A DNA stretch of 64,000 nt from Micractinium sp. NFX-FRZ. Taxonomy: Eukaryota; Chlorophyta; Trebouxiophyceae; Chlorellales; Chlorellaceae. Shown one piece after another: positions 21,701-33,749 of the stretch. The position numbers were made by a program, and so were the translations under genes. A model generated the notes under the pieces. That model was not told the DNA's origin, did no database searches, and saw only the letters and a list, made by a program, of their open reading frames with translations. The stretch is taken from assembly GCA_029339195.1 (NCBI GenBank), contig JAPTJF010000010.1, positions 248,001-312,000 of the forward strand, read 5' to 3'. Within the stretch, counting starts at the first letter, position 1; the number at the start of each line of letters is the position of its first letter.

Positions 21701-24700
21701 CAGGTGGGGGATGCAAAACAGGGCGGCGGCTCACAGTCATGATCTGTACTGCAATTCACGCCATGCCCCTGGCAGGGGCAGAGGCTTTGCTGGCATGTAC
21801 ATGCGGCAAAGGTGAGGCAGTACAGCCGCGGTGCGCACGAGGCGGCACGCCTGTGCCGTGCCAGGCACACGGGGCAGCAGGGGCCGCAGTAGGGCGCAGC
21901 GGGCGCAGCGGGGCTTGCAACGTGCTGGCCCTGCCCCTTGACCTGCGCCTTGGCAAACCAGCACTCGACCCATCCTCCCGCATGCGGCCCCCTAAAACCC
22001 ATGCGCGAGCCCCCGCCCAGCAGCGCCCCGCCCCACTCGAGCCACCTCCCACGGGTGATGCAAAACTTGGCAGGCAGCGCACCGTTGGCGCCAAAGGCGG
22101 TGACAAAGTTGAGGCGGTACAGGTCGGAGAAGAAGGGGCAGGCGGGGCAGGCGACGTTGGGGCCTGCAGGGGCGCCGATGGCAGGCTGGGGTGGTTGCCG
22201 GGAGTGTGACAAAAGCTCAAGCAGCAAGCGCGCCCACCACCACCTTGGTCCTGCTTCCCCGTGTGTACACCCGGGCTGCTTGCCAGATGACGTAACTGCC
22301 CGGCCATTCACACAAACACTGCACCACATATCATGGCCAGGCTGAGCACTAGCACATCGATCTGCTGCATCTGCAACCTACACCCACGCATCACGAGTGC
22401 CAAACTGAGCGCCTACACCTCCACACACGCGCTGCAGTGAATTGCACTGCACCCCACCACACCGCAAAGCATTTCCAGCTGCAGCACACGTGTGCACCCC
22501 GCAGCAGCAGCGCCCACATGTCATGAGTGCCAGGCTGAGCGCCAGCAGGAGGTAGAGCGTTGTGGAGCCGCATACGGTGCCCATGAGGGCCCAGGGGATG
22601 TGCCGGATGTCTTGCACCTGCTTGGGGGCGGGTTTCAGGAGCACCGTTCAGCGTATGGGTGTATTGGGTGCATTGGGTGCAGGAAGAGAAGCTCAAGCCG
22701 GATCTGGAGCCCAAGGGATGTGCCGCATATTGTGCACCTGCCATGGGAGAGCAGGGTGGGCAGGTCCAGACACCATGCAATGGAACATACACAGATTCAT
22801 GCAGGGTGGTGACGAGACACATGGCCCTCCGCCCTAGCACCATCCACCCATCTGCCCCCAGCCGTCCCATCCACCTCTTCTGCAGCCGACCCCAGCGCAT
22901 CGAAACCGGCCTGCAGACGGAACAAGAATGGCTGGCACCCCTTCAGTGCAGAGCACTTTTGAAAGGAGGGCGATAGCCTCTAGCGCAGCGAGAAGCATGC
23001 AAGAGTTCACCGCGGAAGTACACCCTGCCTCTGCCCTCCGCCAGCAGGCGCCCCCTTCTTCTGTCCTTTCTTTGCCGGTCAGGCTAGTTGTACTGTCTGT
23101 GAGAAGATCAGCACTTGAAAGGCCCCCAACAGCTGTGCCATCAGCTTCAAACATGCGCGAGCCGAGTGCATGTGGAAGCGTCGGCCATCCCCACACCCTC
23201 CCTCCCCCTCCCTCCTCCCTGCTCGTGCCTGCAGGAAGAAGAGCGTGGCTGCTCCGAGGAACATGCCGTCGGTCTCGTAGATGGGAGACAGGAAGGGGGT
23301 CATGTTGCCGGCACTGGAGGCGGTGAAGCCCACAATGGGCACCACCATCAGCAGCACCAGCTTGACCACGGTGATGCCTGTGTGAGGCAGGCAGGGCCAT
23401 GGTACAGTACGGCAGGGTGTGGATTTGAAGTCAGCGGATACTTGGCTGGGTCATGTGGGAAATGAACTGGGCCACGTGCTTGTGGAAGCGCGAGTGTGGC
23501 TGCTGTTGGTGTTGCAGACGCAGTGGGGAGGGTAAAGAACCAGCAGGCGTCTTTCATGTGCAGCGCATCAAACACACACAATAACCTGCACTCCTAGTGG
23601 CTGGTGGGTGGATGCATCTGTCGGAGGGTGCTGCACCTCCAGCAGCGGCCTCCCACCTGAGATGGCCATCGCGCTCTCCCGCACCCCCAGGCTCAGCAGC
23701 AGGGACAGCAGCAGCACGATGCCTGCCGCCATGAGCTGCACACAGGTGGTGGGGAGAGCGGTGGGGTGGGGTGGGGCAGGGGTGAGCAGGCTGCCGGCAG
23801 GCACAGCCGCAGGCAGGGGGCACTGCAGCGAGGTGGCCCAGGTGGGCCCAGGCAGCACCCCGGGCATCTTACGTCCCCAGATTCCCCCAGAGCACAGCAC
23901 AGCACTGTCCCCCGACCACACTTACGTCCAGCTGTCCGCCGCTGGCGGTTTGCTCCCCCACCCTGAAGAAGCCTGGGGGTTGGTTGGTCAGGCGGGAGAG
24001 GTAGGTTGAGAAGCCTCTCGCCACAACGCCCATGCCAACAGCATACTCCAGGAGCAGGGCGGCTAGTGTGATGAAGGAGGGCAGCTCGCCAAAGGTGATC
24101 TGCAGCGGGGGTAGCAGGCATGTCGTGCGGTGTCGCAACACAGCAGCAGCGGCGGCACACGCACAGCACAGTGGGTGCCCAGCCACGAAGCTTGGCACAG
24201 CTGCAGCACGCGGGTAGCATGCATGCCCACGCCGAGCAAGCACAGCGTGGCGTGTGAACACGCTACGTTGCAAGTGAAGGCGCCCCCCGACAGCGGGCAC
24301 TGCACACACAGCTCGGCATGCGCAGCACAGCATGCACAGCAGCAGCACAGCATGCACACCATGACGTAGGAGAAGGCGCCCCCCGACAGCGGGTACTCCA
24401 CACACAGCTCGGCAAAGCAGGCAGCGGACAGCAGCGCAGCTAGGCCGCTGAAGAGCACGCTGACGATGACGGCAGCGCTGCAAGAGCAGGGAGGGGGTGT
24501 GGGCAGGTGGGGTGGTATGAGTGGAGTTGAGGAAGTGGGTGGGGCAGAGCGGGCAGAGGGCGGGTGTGCGGTGTCCATGGTGACGAGTTTTGAACACAAC
24601 ACATTATGCATGCGCCGCCACGGCTCAGCTCCCGCAGCCTTACACCTCCTCTCCCGCTGCCGCCGCCCGCTCACCCCGCGTACAACGCCGCCGTGCCGGT

Positions 24701-25150
24701 CAGCTGCGCCCAGCCGCTGCCGATAACAACACCGAGCCCCAGACAAAGGACGTCAAACCCGCCAAACGCCTTCCTCAGGCTGCCTCTGAGCACGGCCTGT
24801 GACAGGGGCGTGCACAGAGAGCGGCAGCATGGTGATTGAGTGCACCGTTACGATTTGAATCGTAAGCTTGCAGCAACAGTACCCAACGTGCTGCTGGCAC
24901 CGGCAGCATGGCGGGCACATTGTCGGTGCTGAACAGAGGGTGGGGCCAGCATGGCCGCCCAGCAAACTGGCAGGCGGCGGTGTGCAAGGGTGTTGGCACG
25001 AGTGAGAGCATGCAGCGCAGGCGGCCTTCTCTTGCCCACCTCATTGAGCTCCTCCTGCAGCGACCTCCTCCTAAATGCGCTCCTCATGAAGATGTCTGGC
25101 AGGCCAGCTAGCGCAGACACATACGCCTTCCCCCAGTAGGCCAGCCGCAT
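18727..25150 (-). CDS. Cationic-amino-acid-type permease (APC superfamily) with long C-terminal tail
   Basis: Integral membrane amino-acid transporter, probably at the plasma membrane. Fifteen exons join in phase: 25150-25040, 24796-24675, 24477-24360, 24099-23926, 23735-23657, 23377-23229, 22910-22875, 22617-22518, 22163-22083, 21637-21440, 20977-20842, 20655-20513, 20304-19941, 19657-19517, 19273-18727 (832 residues). CAT/APC hallmarks: GLGVVIGSGW in TM1, FAELCVEYPLSGGAFSY in TM2-3, GFDALGSAAEE (exon 7, 36 nt) followed by IPWALMGT, then SRIVMVASRDWLLPP after TM8 and a paired-TM C-terminal block. A Pro/Ala-rich loop of about 50 residues lies in exon 13. The last exon adds a polar tail of about 180 residues with polyQ (about 8) and polyA runs. 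Exon 6 appears to use a GC donor. Substrate specificity is not readable. Confidence 0.87.
18859..18884 (-). repeat. CTG/CAG triplet run coding polyglutamine
   Basis: About eight CTG triplets on the plus strand (CAG on the coding strand) lie inside the last exon of the permease and encode a polyglutamine stretch near its C terminus. Length polymorphism is likely but unseen. Confidence 0.85.
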
Positions 25151-26143
25151 GCTGCCCTCCCACCGCCGGCGTCACCGCCACCTGCGGCCTGCCCCGGCTT
25201 GGCGCCACCCCTGGTGGGCGCGGCTCCCGTCACAGCTCGATGCTTGCCCGTGGCGCCGCGATAGCCTTCAAGCACGCAGCCAGAGCCCTCAGGCCGAGTG
25301 CGAGCCCCGCAACTTGGCTATTGCGAGCACGAGCGTCGCGCACCTCCGCTTGCCTCTGTCTTTGTTGCGGTATGAGGGTCGCTTGGGTGCAACAGAGCCC
25401 CTTGGGAACTGCTGGCGGTGTGCTGTGCCCGCTCATCAGAGTGCCGGTCCTGGTGGCGCAGGGCTCTCACACAGGCAGCCCACTTCCCGCATGCCACTGT
25501 GTGATGTGCGTGATTGGAACTACTCTACAGGTAGGCTGAGAACACAGATTGTGGACAGAACAAGGTGCGGAGCCTCAAAGAAGGAGCGCGAGCGTGAGAA
25601 AAGCTGGGGGAGCAGGGGAGGGACGAGGCGGAGCAGGTGGCGCACTAGAGAGCGTGAGGCACGCAGGAAGGGTAAAATGACCGGTGGCACGGGGGTGGAA
25701 CGATAGCAGTTCGGTATGGCGAGTGCGAGCCGCAGCAGGCGGAGCCACCAGCTGCTGCATGGGAGAGTTGCACTTGGAAAGGGGGAGGTGTACAGAGCGA
25801 ACAGCGGGCAAACGCTACAGGAAAAAAGTTGGGGAGGGCAAAAAGGGCGCGGGAGACAGCAGTGCGGGGGACATATATTGGCTGGAGGGTGGCGTTGGAA
25901 CTATGGTATGGCAGCAGCGATGCCGGTTGACCGGCGGGTAGCTGTTGCGTTTCGGGTGCTGGGCATTCATTCGCGTGCGATGGGTTGGCAGCGGGTGCTG
26001 TATGTAAGTGGGAGGAGGCTTATGGGGGTTCCATGTATGTGTAGTGTTGAGAGAGCATAAGGGGCAGAAGCGTGGGCACGGTGGCCTTTGCAGCCTTCCG
26101 GAACCGCGGCCAGATGCGGGCAGCGCACATGGGGTTGGCCTCG
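25151..26143. other. Intergenic, promoter side of the permease
   Basis: About 1 kb upstream of the permease start and downstream of the zinc-finger gene stop. The stretch 25540-25900 is purine-rich on the plus strand (many gagcg/gaaag runs). Long open frames here have biased, repetitive composition and no recognisable domain. No exon is called. Confidence 0.4.
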
Positions 26144-27110
26144 TCACGGCCGCGGCGGCTTCTTCCTCTGCAGCAGCCCGCTCAGCGACCACACGTGCGG
26201 CGGCTTCTGCGGCGGAGCCGGCGGCCGCCCGATGGTGGTGTGCGGCCCCGACCCATTCACGTATGGCACAGTGTCTGCGCGGGTGCTGCTGTGCCGCACG
26301 TACCCCAGCCCGTGGCACAGCAGGCAGGTTGACTGGATGCGGTGCCCCCCTGCACGGCGGCCGCGGGCCGCGTAGCTGCGGGCAGTGCCGGTGCCGTCGC
26401 AGGCGCTGCAGCGGGACTCCCACACGTGTATGGGCGTGCGGCAGCGCTGCACCTCGGGGTCACACCTCTGCTCCTGCAGGTGGGTGCGTGGTGAGGGGCG
26501 GAGTGTGAGCGGGCGGAAGCAAGGACACGGGGTCAGGGGAGCAATACCATTTGCCTGCTCCCGCCACACAGCCGACTGGTTGTGAGCACGCAGGCAGGCG
26601 CTGTGCAGGACAGCCCAGTTGGGTGCATGCGTGAATAACACGCGCCAAATTCCGCCCAGCCTCAGGGCAAGCGGGCCATAAACTCAACCACCCCACAGCA
26701 CGGGAGAGGCCGCGCACCTCTGGCGTGAGGGTGCTGCCCTCGGGCGGCAGCTTGGGGAAGGCGGTGAAGAGGGAGGAGGGCATGTGCTGGTGGGTGCTGC
26801 CGTTGGCAGGGCCGCCGGGTGCAGCAGGCTCTGCGGCGGCTGCTTCAGAGCCTGTTTGTGATGGTAACAGGTGGTCGTCGTGCAGGTGCCAGGGCCCCAC
26901 GCCGTCGTCGCCGCCGCTGCTTGCGCCGTCGTCGGGTGGCGGCACTGCGTGGCTGCCCGGCCAAAAGCCCGGCGCCGCCGCTGCCACCCGAGTCGCCGGG
27001 CGTCCCCGTGGTCTCGAGTTGTTGGGAAAGAGCCCGGGGCGGCGGGCGCCTGGTGCGGGAGGTTGCTGGCCGGCGCCAGCTACCTTGACCGTGATCACGG
27101 AGTGCAACAT
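26144..27110 (-). CDS. DnaJ-type zinc-finger protein, probably plastid-targeted
   Basis: Two exons (27110-26718, 26473-26144), phase 0, 240 residues. The second exon holds two CxxCxGxG-type motifs (CSACDGTG and CLLCHGLG) about 25 residues apart, the zinc-binding pattern of the DnaJ cysteine-rich domain. Only half of the usual four motifs is present and there is no J domain. The N-terminal 50 residues are rich in Ala, Arg, Pro and poor in acidic residues, as in a chloroplast transit peptide, followed by a low-complexity Gly/Asp/Ser linker. J-less zinc-finger proteins of this sort act in plastids as thiol or assembly factors for photosystem or Rubisco proteins, so that is the best guess. The C terminus is basic (RKKPPRP). 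Confidence 0.72.
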
Positions 27111-27590
27111 AGCATTCTAGCGTTGCCGAGCACCCGTGGAAGAAGGGTGCAGGGGGAACAAACAGGAGTGCAGGCAAAGCCAGAGGTTCACTCTCGGCGG
27201 CGCGCAAAATGACGCATGCAGATGGGATCCAGGGCTGGTCGCGAGCTCAACGGCTTCAGCAGCGCCTTCTGAAGTTCATCCTCCTGCAGGAGCCCCGCGG
27301 AGCGCGGAGAGAAGGTGGCCCCAGACCAGCCGCCGGCGCCCTGTGTGCACCTTGCGTTGCAGGGACGGTTTTGCAGTGGTGCAGGCAGGGCAGCCCTATG
27401 CAGACAAAGAATACGCGTCAGAGTTCAGATCAAAGTATGAAATGAGGTGAGATGCACTGGTGTCAAAAGCACGGCACAGGACAGGACCGAGGGCAGACAC
27501 AGAAGGGCGGACGGCGGAGACGAGCAGCGCTGACGGGAGAAGCGTACAAACAGCGGGACAGCTGCACAGCCGTGCATCTGGCTGGCTGGC
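27111..27590. other. Intergenic, zinc-finger promoter side / heme oxygenase 3' flank
   Basis: 480 bp between two minus-strand genes. No exon, repeat or distinct motif was recognised. Confidence 0.4.
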
Positions 27591-29854
27591 TCAGTGCCCC
27601 ATAGGTTTCCCGCCGGTGATCAGCTGCACCAGCCTGCCGCCCCAGCTGAAGGTCGTGGGGGTGGCCTCCAGGCACGCCACCTGCTCCTCGCGGCTCCACC
27701 CGGCGGCGATGCCGTTGATGCTGGTACGCACTCCGTCCAGCAGCTCCTGAAAACGGCGGGAAGGGGATGCAGAGGGTGGGCGAATGGTCGCTGGCATGTG
27801 GGCACAAGGTGGACAGCTGGTCGACAGCTGGCGGACCAGGCACCAAGTAGCAAAATGAGAGCGGGCTGAAGAGAGGCAGGCTGGCAGGAAGGTGGTGGCA
27901 GAGGCAAACAGAGGTGCTGCACCCATGGCTGGCGGCACACTTGGGTACACGATACTGGAGGCATGCCGACGCGTTGCAGGAGAACGCCGTTGCCATCATC
28001 TCCCTTCACACAGCTTTGCCAAGTTTCTGTAAACCTGAAAGGAAGGAGGCGTAAGCACCCTCGTCCGATCCGCCTTCCCACCCACCTTGACCTCGCCCTC
28101 CCACTGGTAGAAGGCCCCGGTCCAGCCGTCCAGCACAGAGTTGCTCACGCTCTTGCCAATCATGCGGCCGCCAGCTGCACCAAATGTGAGGGACAGTAGG
28201 GGAAGCAGACAGCGGCGGCATCAGGTCAGGGGCCAGGCTGCAGGGCGGCAGCAGCACTTGGGTGTGCCACGCCCAGCATGCCATCAGGCTGCTCATGGCA
28301 AGCCGCAGCTGCCAGCCGAGTTCTCAGCCCACCCGCCCCTCGCCCATGTGCGCGCGCAGGTGTGAAACAGGCACAGGCATGAGCTGCTCCATTCGCCAGC
28401 CCCTGCTGCCTGCACACCCACGATTGTCAGGGAAGGCGTCCCCCACTCAGAAAGGCCACCATGCAACACTCAGGCTCACCAGTGTGCGCAAAGTAGTGGT
28501 TGTAGTAGTGGCACAGGAAGGCGGGGGGGCTGCTGACCGCCAGGTCACGCAGGTACCTGCGGGGTGGGGACGGGCGGGGGTGGGGATGGAGCAAACTGAG
28601 ACACTGAGGGAACGGGCAGGCAAGGGCAACGGGCAACGCGTGCGAGAGACAGGACGCAGGTGCGCCTTCAACACGAACGAGCGAGGCTCGCAGCTGGTGG
28701 CAGTTGGACAGCTGGCACGAGATTCCCTCAAATCTTGCCGACACGTCGGCACGGCAGGCAGCGGCCACCCAGCTGTCGCCCCACCACCCGTCCCACGCAC
28801 GCCGCGTAGGTGTGGCCAGGACCGTCGGCGGCCGCCTGCGGCACCTCTATGCCCCACTGCTGCTGCATGTAGGCAATGTCCTTGGCCAGGGGCTCGCTCC
28901 GCTCCAGCCCAGTGTTTGCCAGCTGCTTGTCTGCAGGAGGTGAATAAGAAGCATGCGGGGAGGCGTGTGACCCCAGGGGTGGCAAGGGTAAGGCGCGCGA
29001 TGGCCTTCACTCCAAGCCCAGTGTGTGCCAGCTCAGATGCCTGGAGGTAGGGGCCACAGGGGATGCCAAAACCAAGCTCCAAAAGGGTGGAGCGACTCAC
29101 AGTAGGCCACGGGTGCCTGCTGCATGATGTCCTCAAACGCCTCGTAGACAACCTTGGACTCAACCATGAACTGCAGGAAGCCCTCGCGCGTGGGGGCAAA
29201 CTGCACGAGGGGCAGGCCAGGGGGAGGGGGGCGGGGCAGGGGAGCGCGATGTGGGTGGGGCATCGGCAGGCTTTGCTACACTGGGTGCGGCGGGAGCTAC
29301 AAGAGGGTATGCTGGCAGGGCTGTCCGCCTGCACGCACGCTGCCCCACACCCAGCCTCCCTGACGCAAACTCACGGGCTTCTGCTCCCTCTTCTCGGGTG
29401 CCTGCCCCTCCTTGGGCGCCTGGCTCTTGGTGTGCAGCTTCATGGAGTAGTCGCGCAGCTCCTCCAGGAACGCTGCAGCACCCAGCAAACACAAGTGTAA
29501 GAGGGGTCAAACGCACATCATTGACCAGTTGTAAGACTCGAACTCTTCTGACATCACATTGCAAGCAATGCCCATCATTCACTGATTGTGCAGAGTAGCT
29601 GGATGAGAATGGCGGCAGTGGCGCCAAGAAGCGGCAACGGGAGCGGCTGCGGCGGCAGCGGCGGCAGTGTAGGCTTGCTGCCCAGCCAACTTGCGGCGTT
29701 GCTCACTCCCATATGTAGTCTCGGAGGCCGCAGCACGAACAGCCACTTGCTGGCGCCGTGCGACCGCCAGGGCGCGCGGGCGAGGCCGCACACTCAGGCT
29801 AGCCCGCTGTGGCGCCACGGCCCGCGCTGCCGCCGATGCGTGAATTGCTGCCAT
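27591..29854 (-). CDS. HO1: Heme oxygenase, plastid type (HO1/HY1-like)
   Basis: Opens heme to biliverdin IXalpha, CO and Fe2+ with ferredoxin as electron donor, in the chloroplast; feeds bilin and phytochrome-type chromophore signalling. Seven exons: 29854-29707, 29472-29375, 29200-29101, 28930-28801, 28556-28480, 28174-28086, 27746-27591 (265 residues). The first 45 residues are Ala/Arg/Ser-rich with almost no acidic residues, a typical transit peptide. Then come MKLHTKSQAPKEGQ (containing the proximal heme-ligand His), EGFLQFMVESKVVYEAFE, NTGLERSEPLAKDI, SPPAFLCHYYNHYFAHTAGG and a C-terminal WSREEQVACLEATPTTFSWGG. Length and motif order match plant/algal HO1. The start at 29854 is the only ATG near the beginning of the frame. 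Confidence 0.93.
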
Positions 29855-30200
29855 TGTTGTGTAAAATGAAAGAGACAAAGCCGTGCGCTTGTGGTGCCAG
29901 GCCGTGTGTGGAAGTGCTGTTCAGCTCCCAAGCGTCTCCGACGTGTGCTCAAGGGCACAGCAGTAAGGCGACAAAAAGCGTGGAGTGATGATCGCTGGGG
30001 GCGGTGGCGCGTACGCATGGGAGAATCCACCCAGCTGGACCGCCAGCGGGCGGAGCCGCCGACCGCCCTGGCCTTGCGGGCGGTGCTCAACCTCCCGCCT
30101 GCACCCTTCCCTGCACGATCTGAGGCACAGATGTAGATGTAGTAATGCTTTACACGAGCGCCAAGCGGCAACTAGGACGTCTCATGCAGCGCGCTGGCCC
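29855..30200. other. Intergenic, heme oxygenase promoter / F-box gene 3' flank
   Basis: 346 bp between two minus-strand genes. No clear element was recognised apart from a short AT-rich stretch just upstream of the heme oxygenase ATG. Confidence 0.4.
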
Positions 30201-32579
30201 TCACTGGGCAAGCTCCTCGCCACCGCCTGCAGGCCCCGCTGGCGCCGCCGCTGCTGCACTGCCCATGTCCCGCACCACCTCGATGCAGCAGTTGTCCGGT
30301 GACAGCTTGAACCGCAGTCGCTCGTCAAACAGCTGCTGCCGCGCCTCCATCTCCCGGCCACTGCAGACAGGGCGGCGCGGAGGAGGGTGCGCTGTGGGTG
30401 AGCAGGGAGCAGGGCGTGTGCACCTGCCATTCTTCGCAGTCCCTTCGCAGTCCCACATTCAAGCAAACAAACTTGACTTTGGTGAAACAGCCAGTATGGA
30501 CAGCAGGGCAGCGCACCTGAGGCCATAGAGGTTGTGCAGGCCCTGCACACGGATCACGCTCCACAGCCACTGGAGGGAGTCGGCGCCTTTTGTGGGCGCC
30601 ACTGGCATGAACTTGACGCTGCCCGCGGCCGGTCCGCCCAGGCACAGGTGCTGCAGGGGTGGGGCAGCAAGGGAGGGGCAGCAGGAGCGCGGTGAAAGCC
30701 ACTTGTGCCGCAGCTCCGAAGGAGCACAGGGGCGGGCAGAGGAGCCACAGAAGCAGAAAGGCGTAGCCAACTGGGTGCAAAAGCAGCACCCGGCCCCACC
30801 CGTGACTTGCGCTTCCCGGCGCTCTACCTCAACACTCCTGAACTTCCCACATTACACACACACGCGACCCAACACCGTCGCTTACCTGCATCTCCGTGCA
30901 GCTGGGCAGGCAGGCCAGGAAGTTGTTGGCTGTCATGTCTGCCGCCTGCTTGCTCTTGTCATCAGCCTCCTCATCTCCCCCTGCAAGCTTGCGGCAGGTG
31001 CAGAGGGGTGGCGACCATCACATCACATCACCATGTGCACCAGTTTTGCCGCAGACCCGTGCTTCCCAATTGCTTCGAGAGCAATCAGGGGAGCACCGCC
31101 ACCGAACAATAGCAGGAGCAAGGCTGCGCAAAACGCAGCAGTGCGAGGATTAGTTCCGTAAGATCGCAAGAACATTGGTCTGGGCCAACGCACATATGTG
31201 GGGCGGTACATACGAGCCCTCCCTATAAGGCCGCTCAAAGGTCCGGATGAGGCGGTGGTCTGCAGCCCAGTTGGCAGAGCACGAGGAGGCACACCGGTGG
31301 TGAAATGTGATCAGAATCACGCTGTGGGGCGAGATGCGGCCAGCAGGAGTGCAGGAGCGCCAAGCCATGCCTCTACAACAGCACCCCAGCCGCTTCTGGG
31401 TGTGACAGCAGGGGACATGCGCTGCAACACCTCACCTCACCAGCCACCACAGACAGGCGGCCGCTGCTGCCGTGCCTCGCACTTTGCATCAACTGTATGC
31501 ATCAAGCGGCGCACCTGCCACGGGCACCCCCAGCAGCAGCTCCTGTGAGCGTGTCTCCAAGCGGGCCACGCGCCCCCACAAATCGTCAATGCTCACACCA
31601 AGAGCGCCCGGCTTCTCCAGCCGAAGCACATCCAGGCTGCTGCGGGGGGGGGAGCGCGGGAATGATGTAAGCAAGAGGGGGCTGCAGTGCCCACGGCTGC
31701 TTGCGCATCGGTGTATGTGTGCACGATGTCGCGTGTTCCACCCACCCTGCCCAGCTGCGGCTCTCTACCTTCCCTCCACCTCAACCGCAGCCCCCCCATG
31801 CCCGAGTCCCAGCCCCTCCGCCGCAAACGAGCAGAGCAAGTGGCAACACAACCATGGCGACTCAGCCAAGGCACCTGATGTGGGGTGGCAGCTCGGGCAC
31901 GCTGAGCTGGCGGGTCTGCGCGTCGTACCGCAGCCTCAAGCGGCGCAGGCTGGAAGGCAGCTGGGAGAGTTGGAAGTCTGCATAGCACGCCGGGGAGGGA
32001 GCGCGGCAGCAGCCAGGAATGCTGTGAGAAGTTGAGGCAGCGGCAGGCGGCTGCACATCGACAGCCGAGTGTTGGTGTCAGCGCTGCACAACCAGCGCAG
32101 GCAGGTAAAGATGATCAGCCCTGCTGCTGCTGTTGCTGCCGGTGTTGCTGCTGCTGCTTCACAATGCCTGCCTTCCCAAGCCCTACTCCCCAAGCCAGTG
32201 CAAACATCCCTGCCCAGCCCAGCCCCGGCCCACCTGCAAAGCTGCCCAGCGACAGGCTGTGCAGCTGGTCCAGCCCCCGCAGTGCGCTGCTGTCAAACAC
32301 GGCAGTCTGCTCGGGGCTGCTGACGGCGGCTTGCAGGTGCAGGCGCTGCAGGCAGGGGGGGGGGGCAGGGGGGGGCGGGAGGGAATGGAGGATGGGACTG
32401 GATAGGAGGGCGGCAGCTGGGGCGACAGGCAGGCAGGCACTCAGGCAGGGGTGTGTTGAGCTCTGCTGGGCCTTACCCGCAGCAGCCGCTGTAATGTAAG
32501 CATAAGCAGGAAGATGGCACCAGTCGGAGGCGCAGCAATCTGTGTTTTTCCCAGTTGCGGCAGCAACAAAGAAGACACA

Positions 32580-32614
<35 letters not shown>

Positions 32615-33452
32615 CTTGTGCCCACCCAGCCCACCCTGAGGAGCGTCAGCGGTGCCAGAGACCAGAAGGGCTGCGGCAAGCCCGCCCCCTCCAGGCCACC
32701 AACTAGCTGCAGCGCCAGCAGCGGGTGCGGCATGATGGTCACGGCCTGCTGCTGCTCTGGTTGCTGCTCCCGCTGCTGCTGCTCGGCGCCGTTGGGCTGG
32801 GACCAGCGCTGCATGCAGCAGGGACGGCAAGGCCGGGGCACGAGTCGGTGCATGCTAGCCGTGCGCAGGCATGTCGGCACACAATCTCAACGTGCTATGA
32901 TACATTTCAGCTGCCTCCCACACACCACCCAGCCTGCCTGACCAGTAGACATGCTGGCACCGGCTGGCCACTCTGGCCCAGCCCCACCGCATCGAGGCTC
33001 TGCTCCACTCGCAAGGTGACCACCGGCAGGCGCAGGAGGCGCGGCAGCCAGGCCTCGGGCAGTGCAGATACATCCAGGTGCAGGGGAGGTGGTGTGGAGA
33101 GCAGCACCTGCATGCAAGAATGGACACAGGTAAGCACACCGGTGCGTGGGAGGCAGCGGCGGCAGGGCCGGCAGCAGGCGGCAGGCGGCAGGGCAGGCAG
33201 TGAGCCACAGCCGCAGTGGCAACACTCGCAGCAACGGGCGTAGGCCATCAGTCACCGCCGCTGTTCTCAAAATCCCTCCCCTTTTACCTCTCCCCAGTGC
33301 TTGCAAACGCCCCGGACGGCGCGCCACCGCGCCCAGAACTCGCTCAGTGGCAAGCCGCCCTCCTTCTCATGTGCTGGATCGAACAGATGTTGGAACACGA
33401 CGCAAAGCGCGTCAGTGGGCAGGTGGGAAAAATCCACGCCGGCCTCCTCCAT
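30201..33452 (-). CDS. F-box / leucine-rich repeat-like protein
   Basis: Ten exons join in phase: 33452-33288, 33107-32961, 32808-32635, 32539-32477, 32345-32234, 31977-31875, 31639-31515, 30980-30886, 30650-30517, 30360-30201 (425 residues). The N terminus is F-box-like: DFSHLPTDALCVVFQHL, followed by a short acidic/Gly loop, then WRAVRGVCKHW. The rest has irregular leucine-rich segments (LPRLLRLPVVTLRV, LDQLHSLSLGSF, LRRLRLRYDA, LDVLRLEKPG, MQHLCLGG). The architecture fits a substrate-recognition subunit of an SCF ubiquitin ligase, with the LRR part binding the target. The end of exon 2 is the least certain junction, since other gt sites in phase exist. Intron 3 carries a CAGG microsatellite. 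No close named orthologue can be given. Confidence 0.7.
32581..32615. repeat. (CAGG)n microsatellite in F-box gene intron
   Basis: About nine uninterrupted ggca/caggc tetranucleotide units lie between exons 3 and 4 of the F-box gene. Confidence 0.9.
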
Positions 33453-33749
33453 CCTCCGGCCGCCGCTTGCAAACAATCCCTTGGCAATGTGCTGGATGTT
33501 GAATATATGGATTGCGCAAGCGCACAGCCGCGCTGATGGCGAATTGGCAGGCCACCGCACACAGGGTGGCCACAGCATGAGGCACAGCATGAGCGGCATC
33601 TGCGGCATTTCCCTGAACTTGTCAATGTGTGCTTGCAATGTAAGTGCCTCCTGCCCTGTATAACATGAATGGTGTTAAAAAATTCATAGGGTGATCTACT
33701 CGGTTTGGCGATCAACAAGCTGCCACCAACTGCTGCCCCACACAAAACC
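33453..33749. other. Intergenic, F-box gene promoter side
   Basis: About 300 bp upstream of the F-box start codon and downstream of the possible last exon of the mTERF-like gene. No further exon was recognised. Confidence 0.35.

Noticed and set aside
24848..24865. Palindrome-like ttacgatt-tg-aatcgtaa in permease intron 1
   Set aside because: An 8-bp stem alone is not enough to call a regulatory site. A partial copy (ttacaatcgtaa) occurs near 57025, but without context.
25149..25706. 185-codon plus-strand open frame upstream of the permease
   Set aside because: Arg/Ser-rich biased composition, no domain, no splice or family support; likely chance in GC-rich DNA.
29519..29570. tRNA B-box-like motif on the minus strand (gttcgagtc)
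   Set aside because: The T-arm does not pair and no D-arm or acceptor stem is present. It is an intron of heme oxygenase.
29855..29878. Alternative heme oxygenase start eight codons upstream
   Set aside because: That codon is TTG, not ATG. The ATG at 29854 is the first proper start.
31240..31330. tRNA-like stretch (cagttggcagagc followed by a gatcagaatcac loop)
   Set aside because: No convincing acceptor stem or GGTTCRANNCC B-box. It lies inside an intron of the F-box gene and cannot be folded into a cloverleaf by eye.
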